DNA from: Haloferax marinisediminis
GTDB lineage: Archaea; Halobacteriota; Halobacteria; Halobacteriales; Haloferacaceae
Direction: 5' to 3'
Assembly: GCF_009674585.1 (NCBI RefSeq)
Contig: NZ_WKJP01000004.1
Location: 1 to 64,000, forward strand
Length of the DNA stretch: 64,000 nucleotides
Of this stretch, positions 34,067 through 42,311 are shown piece by piece; within the stretch, counting starts at the first letter, position 1; each line of letters opens with the position of its first letter. The notes under the pieces are model-generated. The model had not been told where the DNA came from. It saw nothing but the letters and a program-made list of their open reading frames with translations, and made no database searches. A program made the position numbers and the translations under genes.

Positions 34067-35338
34067 GTGACCCGATGTGTTGTCGTCGCGGACGACTTGA
34101 CAGGAAGCTGTGACACAGGTCATGAATTCGCGATGCGTGGATACGACACGCGTGTCGTAGTCTCACCACAAAAAGAGACGTCGATGGCACAGGGTGACGT
34201 CATGGTTGTCAACACGGAGTCACGCTATGCAGCACCCGAAGAGGCTGCAGAACGCGTTAAGACAGCCTTCGAAGTTCCTGGTGCAGATATCGCGTTCAAG
34301 AAGGTCGACTCGACGCTCCGCGGTAACGTCCGTGTCGAGGTGGAAGCCGCACTCGACGCTGTGGGTGCCGACCTCGTTCTCGTCGCGCCCGCGTTCCCCA
34401 TCAACGGGCGACTGACGGCGTGCGGGTTCCACCTTGTGAACGGCAAACTGGTGACCGACACCTCGGCCGGCAAGGATGCTGAGCGCCCACCGGCATCCGA
34501 CGCGCTCCCTGCGTTCTTCGCGGAGAGTGACTACGTGACTGAGCATCTCGGCGTCGAGACGGTTGCCCGTGGGAGCGCTGCCGTTCGGAGGGCTCTCGAA
34601 TCGATACAGTCGGACGATGCGCCCGTCATCGTCACCTGTGACGCCTTGACGGACGACCACCTCGCTGCAGTGGCTGCCGCGGGTGCTGACCTCCCCGACC
34701 GATGTCTGTACGTTGGGAGTGGTGGACTCGCCCGTCACGTCCACGTACCTGGGCTTGCATCGGGCGCTGGAGTCGATGTCGACGAGACACGGCCCGTCGT
34801 GGGGGTAGCAGGGAGCGTCGCTCCAGAGACGCTCGTGCAGATCGATGAGATTACACAGAAACGTCGTCGACAACTCGACCTCGAGATGGCGGTCACCGAA
34901 CCGTCCGCTGCCGGTGCTGACCTTGCCTCTAGAGGGGTGGAAGCTGTCGACGATTACGGTGGCGTCGTCCTCCACAGTGCTGAAAACCGAGGCGACGTGG
35001 ACCGAACACTGGCAGCCGGTGAGCGAGCTGGCGTCGACGGTTCGATGGTCCGGCGTCGAGTCACGGATGCCCTCGCTACGGCTGCCGGGGAGCTGGTCCA
35101 CGACGACCAGCCAGCGAACCTCTTTCTCACCGGCGGTGCCACCGCGATTACCATCCTCAACCAGTTAGACGCCCACGCACTCCGGATGGCTGGTGACGCG
35201 ATTGAACCGGGAATCCCACTTGCATCCGTCGTCGGTGGTGTGGCAGACGGTGCGGCGGTCATCACAAAAGCTGGCGGGTTTGGTGACGAGCAGGCAATAA
35301 TTAAGTCGCTCGCTCGTATCGGTTTTGCTGATGAGTGA
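34067..35338 (+). CDS. dtnK: Four-carbon acid-sugar kinase (DUF1537 family)
   Basis: A protein of 423 residues starting at GTG 34067; GGAGGG (34055-34060) is a good ribosome-binding site 6 bases upstream. The N-terminal domain opens VVADDLTGSCDTGHEFA with the diagnostic DDxTG, followed by FKKVDSTLRGNV and a VLVAPAFPINGR segment. The C-terminal nucleotide-binding domain includes GVAGSVAPETLVQI, LFLTGGATAITILNQL and ASVVGGVADGAAVITKAGGF. DUF1537 kinases phosphorylate D-threonate, D-erythronate or 3-oxotetronate at C4. Pairing with PdxA2, which overlaps by 8 bases, points to the D-threonate/D-erythronate route. The gene symbol follows that pairing and is not proven. Confidence 0.87.
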   Translation: MTRCVVVADDLTGSCDTGHEFAMRGYDTRVVVSPQKETSMAQGDVMVVNTESRYAAPEEAAERVKTAFEVPGADIAFKKVDSTLRGNVRVEVEAALDAVGADLVLVAPAFPINGRLTACGFHLVNGKLVTDTSAGKDAERPPASDALPAFFAESDYVTEHLGVETVARGSAAVRRALESIQSDDAPVIVTCDALTDDHLAAVAAAGADLPDRCLYVGSGGLARHVHVPGLASGAGVDVDETRPVVGVAGSVAPETLVQIDEITQKRRRQLDLEMAVTEPSAAGADLASRGVEAVDDYGGVVLHSAENRGDVDRTLAAGERAGVDGSMVRRRVTDALATAAGELVHDDQPANLFLTGGATAITILNQLDAHALRMAGDAIEPGIPLASVVGGVADGAAVITKAGGFGDEQAIIKSLARIGFADE

Positions 35339-36326
35339 AAATCGTCCGACCATAGGGGTTACCATGGGTGACCCTGCGGGCATCGGAAGCGAAGTCATCG
35401 TCAAATCCTACCCTCAGTTGGTCGAGAGTGCAACCGTCGTCGTCATCGGTGACGAATCGGTACTCGCCGACGCAGCGAATCGGTTCGCCACTGACCTCTC
35501 CGTGCGACGTGTTACATCGCCAGCCGAGGCAGGCGCCGACCCGAGCGTGCTGCCCGTCCTCGACTTAGACAACGTGACCGACCATCGGTATGGCGAACTA
35601 TCTCAGGCGAACGGTGCAGCGAGCCTCGCCTACGTCGAACGTGCAATCGAGCTGGCACAGGCCGGGGAGATCGACGCGATTACTACTGCACCGATCAATA
35701 AACAGGCAACACGGATGGCGGGCAGCGAGTACGCAGGGCACACCGGCATGCTCGCAGACTACACCGATACCGACGAGTACTCGATGATGCTCGTGGAAGA
35801 CGACCTGACGGTGACACACGTGAGTACGCACATTCCGTTGCGGGAAGCCTGTTCGAATCTCACCGTTGGTGATGTCGAATCGACGATCAGCGTCACGAAC
35901 GAGGCGCTGCGTGACCTCGGTCTCGACAACCCGGCCATCGCAGTCGCGGGATTGAACCCGCATGCGAGTGACGGGGGACTCCTCGGTGACGAGGAAGCAG
36001 AGATTATCGAACCGGCCATAGAACGCGTCGCCGAGACGGGCGTCAACGTGACTGGCCCCTACTCGCCCGACACCGTCTACGTCCGTGCGGCCGCCGGAGA
36101 GTTCGACTGCGTCGTCTCCATGTATCACGACCAGGGCCACATCCCGATTAAGATGCTCGGCTTCACCGGCGAGGACGATGCAGTGAGCGGGGTCAACGTC
36201 ACCATCGGACTCCCGATCATCCGAACGAGTGTCGACCACGGGACAGCCTTCGACATCGCTGGCGAGGGGGTCGCGTCCGAACAGAGTATGCTCGATGCAG
36301 TGTCTATTGCTGCAGAGATGGCCTGA
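35331..36326 (+). CDS. pdxA2: PdxA2-type 4-phospho-acid-sugar dehydrogenase
   Basis: A protein of 331 residues with the PdxA fold. The phosphate-site motif GVTMGDPAGIGSEV is at residues 9-22, and the three metal-binding histidines are H137 (AGHTGMLAD), H167 (VSTHIPLREA) and H266 (SMYHDQGHIPIKMLGF). The start at 35331 overlaps the kinase stop in ATGAGTGA, so expression is coupled. Haloarchaea do not need PdxA for vitamin B6 by the DXP-independent route, so a catabolic PdxA2 role is likely. That role is oxidation and decarboxylation of 4-phospho-D-threonate or D-erythronate to dihydroxyacetone phosphate. Confidence 0.88.
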   Translation: MSENRPTIGVTMGDPAGIGSEVIVKSYPQLVESATVVVIGDESVLADAANRFATDLSVRRVTSPAEAGADPSVLPVLDLDNVTDHRYGELSQANGAASLAYVERAIELAQAGEIDAITTAPINKQATRMAGSEYAGHTGMLADYTDTDEYSMMLVEDDLTVTHVSTHIPLREACSNLTVGDVESTISVTNEALRDLGLDNPAIAVAGLNPHASDGGLLGDEEAEIIEPAIERVAETGVNVTGPYSPDTVYVRAAAGEFDCVVSMYHDQGHIPIKMLGFTGEDDAVSGVNVTIGLPIIRTSVDHGTAFDIAGEGVASEQSMLDAVSIAAEMA

Positions 36327-36362
36327 ACCAGTCGTAAAAGAGCTTCTTTCGGGGATAGCCGA

Positions 36363-37061
36363 CTAAACGAGTGCAAAGGCGCGGACTGAACATCCGCCTG
36401 TTCCCTGCACGTTGAGTGGCGGGAAGAAGAAATCAGCACGTCGACTGTCCGCACCATCAAGTACTTGATCGAGGTTGCGAACTTCCTCGATGGGGATAAT
36501 CTCGTTTTCGAGCAGTGGGAGGTGTGAGTCAGCTGGGTGTACATCGGTCGAGGGGCCATGAGCGGGTACCTCGTCGTACCAGCCACCGACGCTCGCACCT
36601 TCGGTTCCGACTGCGGTTGGTTCGAGTGAGGCGATGTACTCCGCGGCGTCGCCGGTCAGATATGGGAACTCGAAAAGGTACTCTGGGGTCTGTCCGTAGT
36701 ACTCGTCCCACCCCGTATGGAGCATCACAACGTCACCCTGCTCGATGTCGTCCTCGTAGGCCTCGATGTCAGCGCGGGTTATCGCTTCCTCGGGGTCTTT
36801 CGGTGTCAAATCGATAACGACGCCCTCACCCATGAAGCGCTCGATCGAGAAATCGTCCAGTGTCTTCCCATCCGGGATGAAGTGTGCTGGCGCATCGATG
36901 TGCGTCGCTGTGTGACTCCGCATCTCTATGCGCTCCATGGTGAACCCATCCCGTGCGGCGATAGATGTCTGATCGAGCTCGACTTGCGGGAAGCTCGGCC
37001 ATACTGGGATTCCTGCGCAGATTGGGTTAGAGAGGTCGATAACCTCTTTTGAATCAAACAT
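36363..37061 (-). CDS. Cyclase-family hydrolase (PF04199)
   Basis: A protein of 232 residues from ATG 37061. The metal-binding signature HxxTHxDxPxH is seen as SHTATHIDAPAHF (about residues 50-60). Other family features are GDVVMLHTGWDEYYG and a C-terminal PPLNVQGTGGCSVRAFAL. Members include kynurenine formamidase and isatin hydrolase, and some act on lactones or amides. It is last in a four-gene minus-strand unit (SDR, aldolase, DeoR, cyclase), 43 bases after the regulator. In this cluster, hydrolysis of a sugar lactone is possible, but nothing in the sequence proves it. Confidence 0.82.
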   Translation of the reverse strand: MFDSKEVIDLSNPICAGIPVWPSFPQVELDQTSIAARDGFTMERIEMRSHTATHIDAPAHFIPDGKTLDDFSIERFMGEGVVIDLTPKDPEEAITRADIEAYEDDIEQGDVVMLHTGWDEYYGQTPEYLFEFPYLTGDAAEYIASLEPTAVGTEGASVGGWYDEVPAHGPSTDVHPADSHLPLLENEIIPIEEVRNLDQVLDGADSRRADFFFPPLNVQGTGGCSVRAFALV

Positions 37062-37104
37062 GATAGAACCGACAGACGCCTGAAAAATAAATATTGCGCT
37101 CAGA

Positions 37105-37869
37105 TCACTTGTAGAGGTCGTCGACGAGTGCCGTCTCTTCGAACAAGTCGTGGTAGTCCTCGGGAACGCGACCGTCGGTGACGAAGAGGTCGACGTCGTC
37201 GATCGAACCGAATCGCCGGAAGCTCTGTTCACCAAGCTTCTCCGTGACGGTGACGACGACGGTTCGGGCAGCGTGTTCCACTACGAGTCGTTTGAGTTCG
37301 GCTTCGGCCTCGTTGGGCGCGGAGAGCGTCCCGTCGGGTCCGATTCCATTGATGCCGATGAACGCGAGATCGAAGTGGGAGTTCCGGATGTACTCTTCCG
37401 CAGTCGGGCCGACCAGTGCTTTGGTCTCGGGACGGTACTCACCACCAGTCGATTTGACTGTCCGGTCCTCTTTCGCGAGTTCGGGCAGCAGTAGCGGTGA
37501 GTTAGTGACGGAGATGGTCGAATCGACATCCGGGACTTCCTTCGCGACCTGCATCGTCGTCGTCCCTGCGTCAAAGTAGATTACCTGTCCTTCTTGGATC
37601 TCCTTGACAGCCCGTTCCGCAATCGCTTGTTTACGGTCGAGATGCTGGACGAGTCTCCGGTTGAAGGACCGCTCGACGCCCACGTTCGTCACGGGGACGG
37701 CCCCGCCATGGGTTCGCTCGACGAGATTTCGCTCGGCGAGGTTAGACAGGTCACGTCGAATCGTCGATGGCGACACCTCGAGACGCGAAGCGAGTTCGTC
37801 GACCGAGAGACCACCGTGTTTCGTGACCAGTTCCGTTACCGACCGACGGCGTTGCTCGGGTGTGGTCAT
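37105..37869 (-). CDS. DeoR/GlpR family transcriptional regulator
   Basis: A protein of 254 residues from ATG 37869. The N-terminal HTH (about residues 6-57) reads LSVDELASRLEVSPSTIRRD then LSNLAERNLVERTHGG, a classic DeoR signature. The C-terminal phosphosugar-sensing domain has YFDAGTTTMQVAKEV and FIGINGIGPDGTLSAPNEAE. These proteins usually repress sugar genes and respond to a phosphorylated intermediate. Its place between the aldolase and the cyclase makes it the probable local regulator. The inverted repeat at 37909-37925 lies 40 bases upstream of its start. Confidence 0.9.
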   Translation of the reverse strand: MTTPEQRRRSVTELVTKHGGLSVDELASRLEVSPSTIRRDLSNLAERNLVERTHGGAVPVTNVGVERSFNRRLVQHLDRKQAIAERAVKEIQEGQVIYFDAGTTTMQVAKEVPDVDSTISVTNSPLLLPELAKEDRTVKSTGGEYRPETKALVGPTAEEYIRNSHFDLAFIGINGIGPDGTLSAPNEAEAELKRLVVEHAARTVVVTVTEKLGEQSFRRFGSIDDVDLFVTDGRVPEDYHDLFEETALVDDLYK

Positions 37870-37908
37870 GCATTCACACCACGAAGATTGTGCGATTGCC
37901 GCGTCCAT

Positions 37909-37925
37909 GCACCTGTCATAGGTGC
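37909..37925. promoter_or_regulatory. Inverted repeat upstream of the DeoR-type gene
   Basis: GCACCTGTCATAGGTGC has perfect 6-base arms around GTCAT. It lies between the aldolase stop and the regulator start. The half-sites CACCT and AGGTG match those of the palindrome at 33858-33872, but the spacer is 5 instead of 1, so the two sites may not bind the same protein in the same way. Confidence 0.45.
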
Positions 37926-37944
37926 GTGTATCAGTGGCGGGTAT

Positions 37945-38784
37945 TTAATTTTCTCCCCCATCCGGCATGGGTGTGGACTCCGTCGACTCCCACACCTCAT
38001 CGACTGACGCACCGTCGTGGACGATCGACATGAGCGCACGTACGGTCTGTTCGGGGTCCTCGGACTTCCAGATCGTTCGACCAATCATGAGACCACGCGC
38101 ACCGGCATCCATTGCACCCTCGACAGATTCGAGCATGCCACGAGTGGTTCCCGTCGCTGGCCCACCCAGAATCATCACGGGGACGGGCGCGTTCTCGACG
38201 ATGGGTTCGAACGACTCGACGCTACCGGTGTACGGCGCTTTCAGGATGTCAGCTCCGAATTCCCATCCCATACGAAGTGCGTCGGCGACGAACTCAGGGT
38301 CCGTTTCTAACTGGTCAGGGATACGTTCACCCCACATGACGGGTTCGACGACCAGCGGAATGTCAGTACCTCTCAACTCTTCGGCGAGTTCACTGACGTA
38401 CTCTACGTTGCGACGGAACGTCTCGGCGTCATCACGGCCGAAGACGAGGACAATTTTGACACCCACTGGGTCGAGTTCCTTGAGGAACTCTGTGTCGAAC
38501 GCTGGCGTCCAGAGATCTTGACCGTGGTCACGACCGGGACTGGTTGACCATGTGACGACGTCTGCAGTGAGGATGATGTCGACGTCTGCAGCTTGCAGTT
38601 GCTCTGCGTAGTGCCTGGCGAAATGCGGTCCGACAAGCACCGCGTCCGGTTCACCACGCAGTACCGTCTCGAGCGTCTCTTCCGGGTTCTCGAAGCCCGC
38701 TGGGGCCCCGAGACTGAGTCCGTGGTCAAGCGCTACAACGACTGCATTCCCTGATGGGGTATCGAGAAGCTTGGGACTGTTCAT
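37945..38784 (-). CDS. Class I aldolase of the DhnA/LsrF family
   Basis: A protein of 279 residues from ATG 38784; longer versions upstream begin with unlikely sequence. The (beta/alpha)8 barrel motifs are VVVALDHGLSLG (D20, H21), PLVVEPVMWGERIP (E147), the Schiff-base lysine K182 in DILKAPYTG, and the phosphate-binding end GARGLMIGRTIWKSEDP. Relatives are archaeal fructose-bisphosphate aldolase, the ADH-type aldolase of aromatic synthesis and LsrF. In this cluster it may cleave a phosphorylated sugar acid or ketose phosphate; the substrate is undetermined. It lies 61 bases after the SDR gene. Confidence 0.85.
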   Translation of the reverse strand: MNSPKLLDTPSGNAVVVALDHGLSLGAPAGFENPEETLETVLRGEPDAVLVGPHFARHYAEQLQAADVDIILTADVVTWSTSPGRDHGQDLWTPAFDTEFLKELDPVGVKIVLVFGRDDAETFRRNVEYVSELAEELRGTDIPLVVEPVMWGERIPDQLETDPEFVADALRMGWEFGADILKAPYTGSVESFEPIVENAPVPVMILGGPATGTTRGMLESVEGAMDAGARGLMIGRTIWKSEDPEQTVRALMSIVHDGASVDEVWESTESTPMPDGGEN

Positions 38785-38845
38785 TGGCTTCGATTGGGCT
38801 GAATGTGTCCATCCATATAACATTTCTCCTGCTGTGACCGTTCGC

Positions 38846-39628
38846 TCAGATTGTCCGCCATCCGCCGTCAACCATGAGTACCTCACCAGTGACGTACGCT
38901 GCATCGTCGCTGGCGAGATAGAGTACAGCACCGGCGATGTCGTCAGGAGTACCCGCCCGCCCGAGGGGAACCGGTTTGATCAGTTCATCGCTCTCGGCTG
39001 CTGCTGGTGCTTCCTCAGACCAGCCGTCGATGAACTCCGTAGCGATCTGTCCGGGACCGACGGCGTTTACGCGAATGTCGTGTTCTGCCAACTCGAGGGC
39101 AGCGCCTCGCGTAATCATCTTCACTGCGGCCTTCGTCGAATCGTACTGAATCTGTTCGCGCTGGGCAACGAAGGAACTGATCGACGCAGTGTTGATAATC
39201 GCCCCTTCAACACCTCGGTCGATCATATCTTGGGCCGCAGCTTGACAGCCGAAGAATACTCCCTTAGCGTTGACGTCGTGAATCTTCTCGAACTCGTCTT
39301 CGCTGACTTCGAGCAACCCACCACCGATGAAGAGGCCAGCGTTGTTCACCATCACGTCGACACCACCATACTCGCGGGCACGGTCGACAGCCTCTCTAAT
39401 CTCCGCAGCATTCGAGACGTCCGTCTGAACGTACTCGGCTGTTCCGCCTCTCTCACGAATCAGCTCGTGTGTTGGAGTCTCTGCGTCTTTGGGCTGGGCG
39501 TCGATGTCCGCGTTCAGGACTGTTGCTCCTGCATCTGCGAATCGAAGAGCGATTTCGCGTCCGATTCCGGACGTCGCACCGGTAACCACGACGGTACTGC
39601 CGTTGAAGTCAGCACTGTAGTCAGGCAT
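38846..39628 (-). CDS. Short-chain dehydrogenase/reductase
   Basis: A protein of 260 residues, a classical SDR. It shows the cofactor motif VTGATSGIGREIA (about residue 17), NNAG, a catalytic Ser in INTASISSF, Tyr and Lys in YDSTKAA, and the end MVDGGWRTI. An acidic Asp at the end of the second strand (NADID) suggests NAD rather than NADP. The minus-strand promoter has GTTTTTATC about 25 bases upstream of the start, fitting a leaderless transcript. It leads the aldolase-DeoR-cyclase unit and probably oxidises a hydroxyl of the sugar acid. Confidence 0.9.
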   Translation of the reverse strand: MPDYSADFNGSTVVVTGATSGIGREIALRFADAGATVLNADIDAQPKDAETPTHELIRERGGTAEYVQTDVSNAAEIREAVDRAREYGGVDVMVNNAGLFIGGGLLEVSEDEFEKIHDVNAKGVFFGCQAAAQDMIDRGVEGAIINTASISSFVAQREQIQYDSTKAAVKMITRGAALELAEHDIRVNAVGPGQIATEFIDGWSEEAPAAAESDELIKPVPLGRAGTPDDIAGAVLYLASDDAAYVTGEVLMVDGGWRTI

Positions 39629-40759
39629 CGCTCTGAATTCAGCAACGACAGATAAAAACATTGGGGCGAGGTGCAGTGCGCTGTCTGTGACGTCCAACGA
39701 CGTTCTGCCCGATATGATTGAAATTCCTCATTGTCGATAAATTCAATGATTGAATACGCAATATCTACGTGGATTGAGTCCCGTGGTAACAGCAGCCACG
39801 ATTCAAACCCTCCGTTTCAAATTTCAACCGCAAAATTCGGCTATTCGGGCGTTTACTTATTATTGCTCAATTACAGAATAATTTAACAAAGAATATGCAA
39901 CAATGAGTTTCATTCATCATCGAAATGGTTGTTCTACGCGTCACGACGACAACGCCCTCGATGTGTGGGGTCGTGCAACTCACACAACAGATTTCCATTA
40001 CTGTTGTACGTCTGTAATACACAATGGTTTTGTCGTCTAGATTCTACCATACTTTCAGTGAACGGCGGCGACTGTGGAGTCAGATCGTCGTCGTTCTTTT
40101 ACAGCATTACAGATGTAATGTGTCCTGTGAATTCTCCGACTCGTGTGCCAGTTCGCGCACTACGCCAATTACTCCAACACTGCTCGAAGAATGCAGGCAG
40201 CTGCCAGTTCGTACTGCCGTCACTGTCTCATCTACACTCACTCATCTTTGGAGTTGATGCTTTGCTCAAACAATGACAGTATTCTAGTATAAATATAATT
40301 CAAACAGGTACGTGGCGGGCGTGTAGCACAGAATATCTACATTAACATTCATCAGCCCAATATCTCTGCTTTTACAACGCTTATCACTGTTTAAATTGTA
40401 TTATTAAACTCCTCGTACAGGTTCACATTGGTTTGTATTGAATTATTCTGTGACCTCTCGTGAGTCCCGATACCCATTCAAATACCTCGAAATGAGGGCT
40501 TTCAACCCAATTTAGCAATGGGACAGTGGAGAATGAGTTCGGCAGTGGATAGAATAAAATGTTGGTAGTTCTGGCATACCATAATTAATGTAACATGTAT
40601 ATCAAACACATTATCTCGCCTTTTCTTCAGTCGATGAAGGATGAGGCAGCGCGACAACGGCCAAGGTACGAGTAGAACTACCCAACAACCAGAACCACCC
40701 AACAACCCGTCGAACGGAACTGTAACCAACGCAATCTTCGACAGTTGCCAGCGTTCGAA
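39629..40759. other. Long gap between the sugar cluster and pirin
   Basis: This 1.1-kb stretch includes the SDR promoter at its left end and is otherwise AT-rich, with no supported gene. Frames at 39929-40276 are cysteine- and serine-rich and look non-coding. TTCAATGATTGAA near 39743 is a short palindrome. Nothing else is identifiable. Confidence 0.5.
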
Positions 40760-41512
40760 TCAGAGAACGAACGGTCCACGCTGGCGTATCGGTTCTCCGT
40801 GTGGCCGTCCAGAGACGGCGACCACTCGAAGCGTGCCTTCGGACTGAATATTCACCTGACAGCGACCAGTGACCGGGAGGACGTCGCCCTCACCGAAATC
40901 GTCTCCATCGACAGTTCCTGTTCCGGAGATTCCGTAGAGAAATCCCGCCCAGTCAGTCTCAACAGACCACGTCCACGAGTCGTCGACGTGGACATCCAAA
41001 TACTCCATCGGAGTGTATAGTTCGATTGGGGAACCCTCGCCGACGACTGTTGTGACTGCCGCGCCGTCGCACAGTTCCGTTGGGAGTTCTTCGGCACTCG
41101 CGTCCGTGTAGTTGGGGTCGACATCCTTGTCGTCAGCGGGGAGGTTCACCCATAGTTGGAGACCGTTACAGGCGTGTCCGCCCGCAGGGAACTCTGAATG
41201 GCGAATTCCACGACCTGTCGTGATTCGCATCACATCCCCTTCGGACGCTGTGTGAAACACACCGAGTGAGTCCTCGTGGTCCATCCCACCGTCGAGCATG
41301 TACGAGACGATCTCGAACCCACGGTGGGGATGCGTCGGAAATCCCTTGTCGGGGTCGATGTAGAACCGCTCAAACAGGACGAATGGGTCGATATTCTTCG
41401 GATAGGTGGTCGTCGGAAATGCACGATTCGAGTTGACACCAGTGCCGTGTCGAACCATCTCACCCGAAATAGGACCGACGTCCGCCCCTTTCGACGTGTC
41501 CTCAGCGTTCAT
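40760..41512 (-). CDS. Pirin family protein
   Basis: A bicupin protein of 250 residues from ATG 41512; an ATG at 41545 is possible. The iron site of the N-terminal cupin is recognisable: GFPTHPHRGFEIVSYMLDG (His-x-His) and a later RHSEFPAG (His), with GLQLWVNLP after it. The C-terminal cupin (about residues 165-240) is degenerate as usual. Pirins are Fe-dependent and include quercetinase-like and redox-sensing proteins. It is divergent from the superoxide dismutase gene, which suggests an oxidative-stress setting. Confidence 0.9.
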   Translation of the reverse strand: MNAEDTSKGADVGPISGEMVRHGTGVNSNRAFPTTTYPKNIDPFVLFERFYIDPDKGFPTHPHRGFEIVSYMLDGGMDHEDSLGVFHTASEGDVMRITTGRGIRHSEFPAGGHACNGLQLWVNLPADDKDVDPNYTDASAEELPTELCDGAAVTTVVGEGSPIELYTPMEYLDVHVDDSWTWSVETDWAGFLYGISGTGTVDGDDFGEGDVLPVTGRCQVNIQSEGTLRVVAVSGRPHGEPIRQRGPFVL

Positions 41513-41695
41513 ACGACGAGCAACGCCACGAAGGCGGAAAACCATCACGTAAGCGGAAGCATAGCACCGTGTGATTGGTGGATAGTAGACGCGGGTTTGA
41601 CTCGTTGTCGTACAGCACACCCCAGTAATTCTACATAAATCGAATTCAGGGAAGCTACATGACCCTCCCGTACCTCGTCGTAGGTGGGAATACAA

Positions 41696-42298
41696 ATGTC
41701 TGAATACGAACTTGACCCGCTTCCGTACGACTACGACGCGCTCGAACCACACCTCTCCGAACAAGTCCTGACGTGGCATCACGACACCCACCATCAGGGC
41801 TACGTCAATGGCTGGAACGCAGCCGAAGAGACGCTCGCCGAGAACCGCGAAGCAGGCGAGTTTGGCTCGTCCGGCGGTGCGCTCCGCAACGTCACCCACA
41901 ACGGCTCCGGACACATCCTGCACGACCTCTTCTGGCAGAACATGTCACCGGAAGGCGGTGACGGACCCGAGGGTGCGCTCGCAGACCGCATCGCCGAGGA
42001 CTTCGGTTCCTACGAAGCCTGGAAGGGCGAGTTCGAAGCCGCAGCAGGTGCTGCCGGCGGCTGGGCACTTCTCGTCTACGACTCGTTCTCGAACCAGCTT
42101 CGCAACGTCGTCGTCGACAAGCACGACCAGGGCGCACTCTGGGGCTCCCACCCCATCCTCGCGCTCGACGTCTGGGAACACTCCTACTACCACGACTACG
42201 GACCGGCTCGCGGTGACTTCATCTCCGCATTCTTCGGGGTCGTCGACTGGGAAGAGCCGTCGGCCCGCTACGAGCAGGCCGTCGAACTCTTCGAGTAG
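41696..42298 (+). CDS. sod: Fe/Mn superoxide dismutase
   Basis: A protein of 200 residues. All four metal ligands are in place: His in LTWHHDTHHQGYV, His in GSGHILHDLFW, and Asp and His in ALDVWEHSYYHDY. It removes superoxide in the cytoplasm; haloarchaeal enzymes are mostly Mn type. The ATG at 41696 is preceded about 60 bases upstream by CTACATAAATC, a possible TATA element that would leave a short leader. Confidence 0.96.
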   Translation: MSEYELDPLPYDYDALEPHLSEQVLTWHHDTHHQGYVNGWNAAEETLAENREAGEFGSSGGALRNVTHNGSGHILHDLFWQNMSPEGGDGPEGALADRIAEDFGSYEAWKGEFEAAAGAAGGWALLVYDSFSNQLRNVVVDKHDQGALWGSHPILALDVWEHSYYHDYGPARGDFISAFFGVVDWEEPSARYEQAVELFE

Positions 42299-42311
42299 AC
42301 TGTTTCAGACC

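Noticed and set aside
35331-36326. PdxA as a vitamin B6 biosynthesis gene
   Set aside because: Context with a DUF1537 kinase and the known archaeal PdxS/PdxT route make a catabolic PdxA2 role far more likely.
27433-38784. An autoinducer-2 (Lsr) uptake and processing system
   Set aside because: An LsrF-like aldolase and LsrB/C-like transporter parts are present, but there is no FGGY-type LsrK, no LsrR and no LsrG. The DUF1537/PdxA2 pair points to acid sugars instead.
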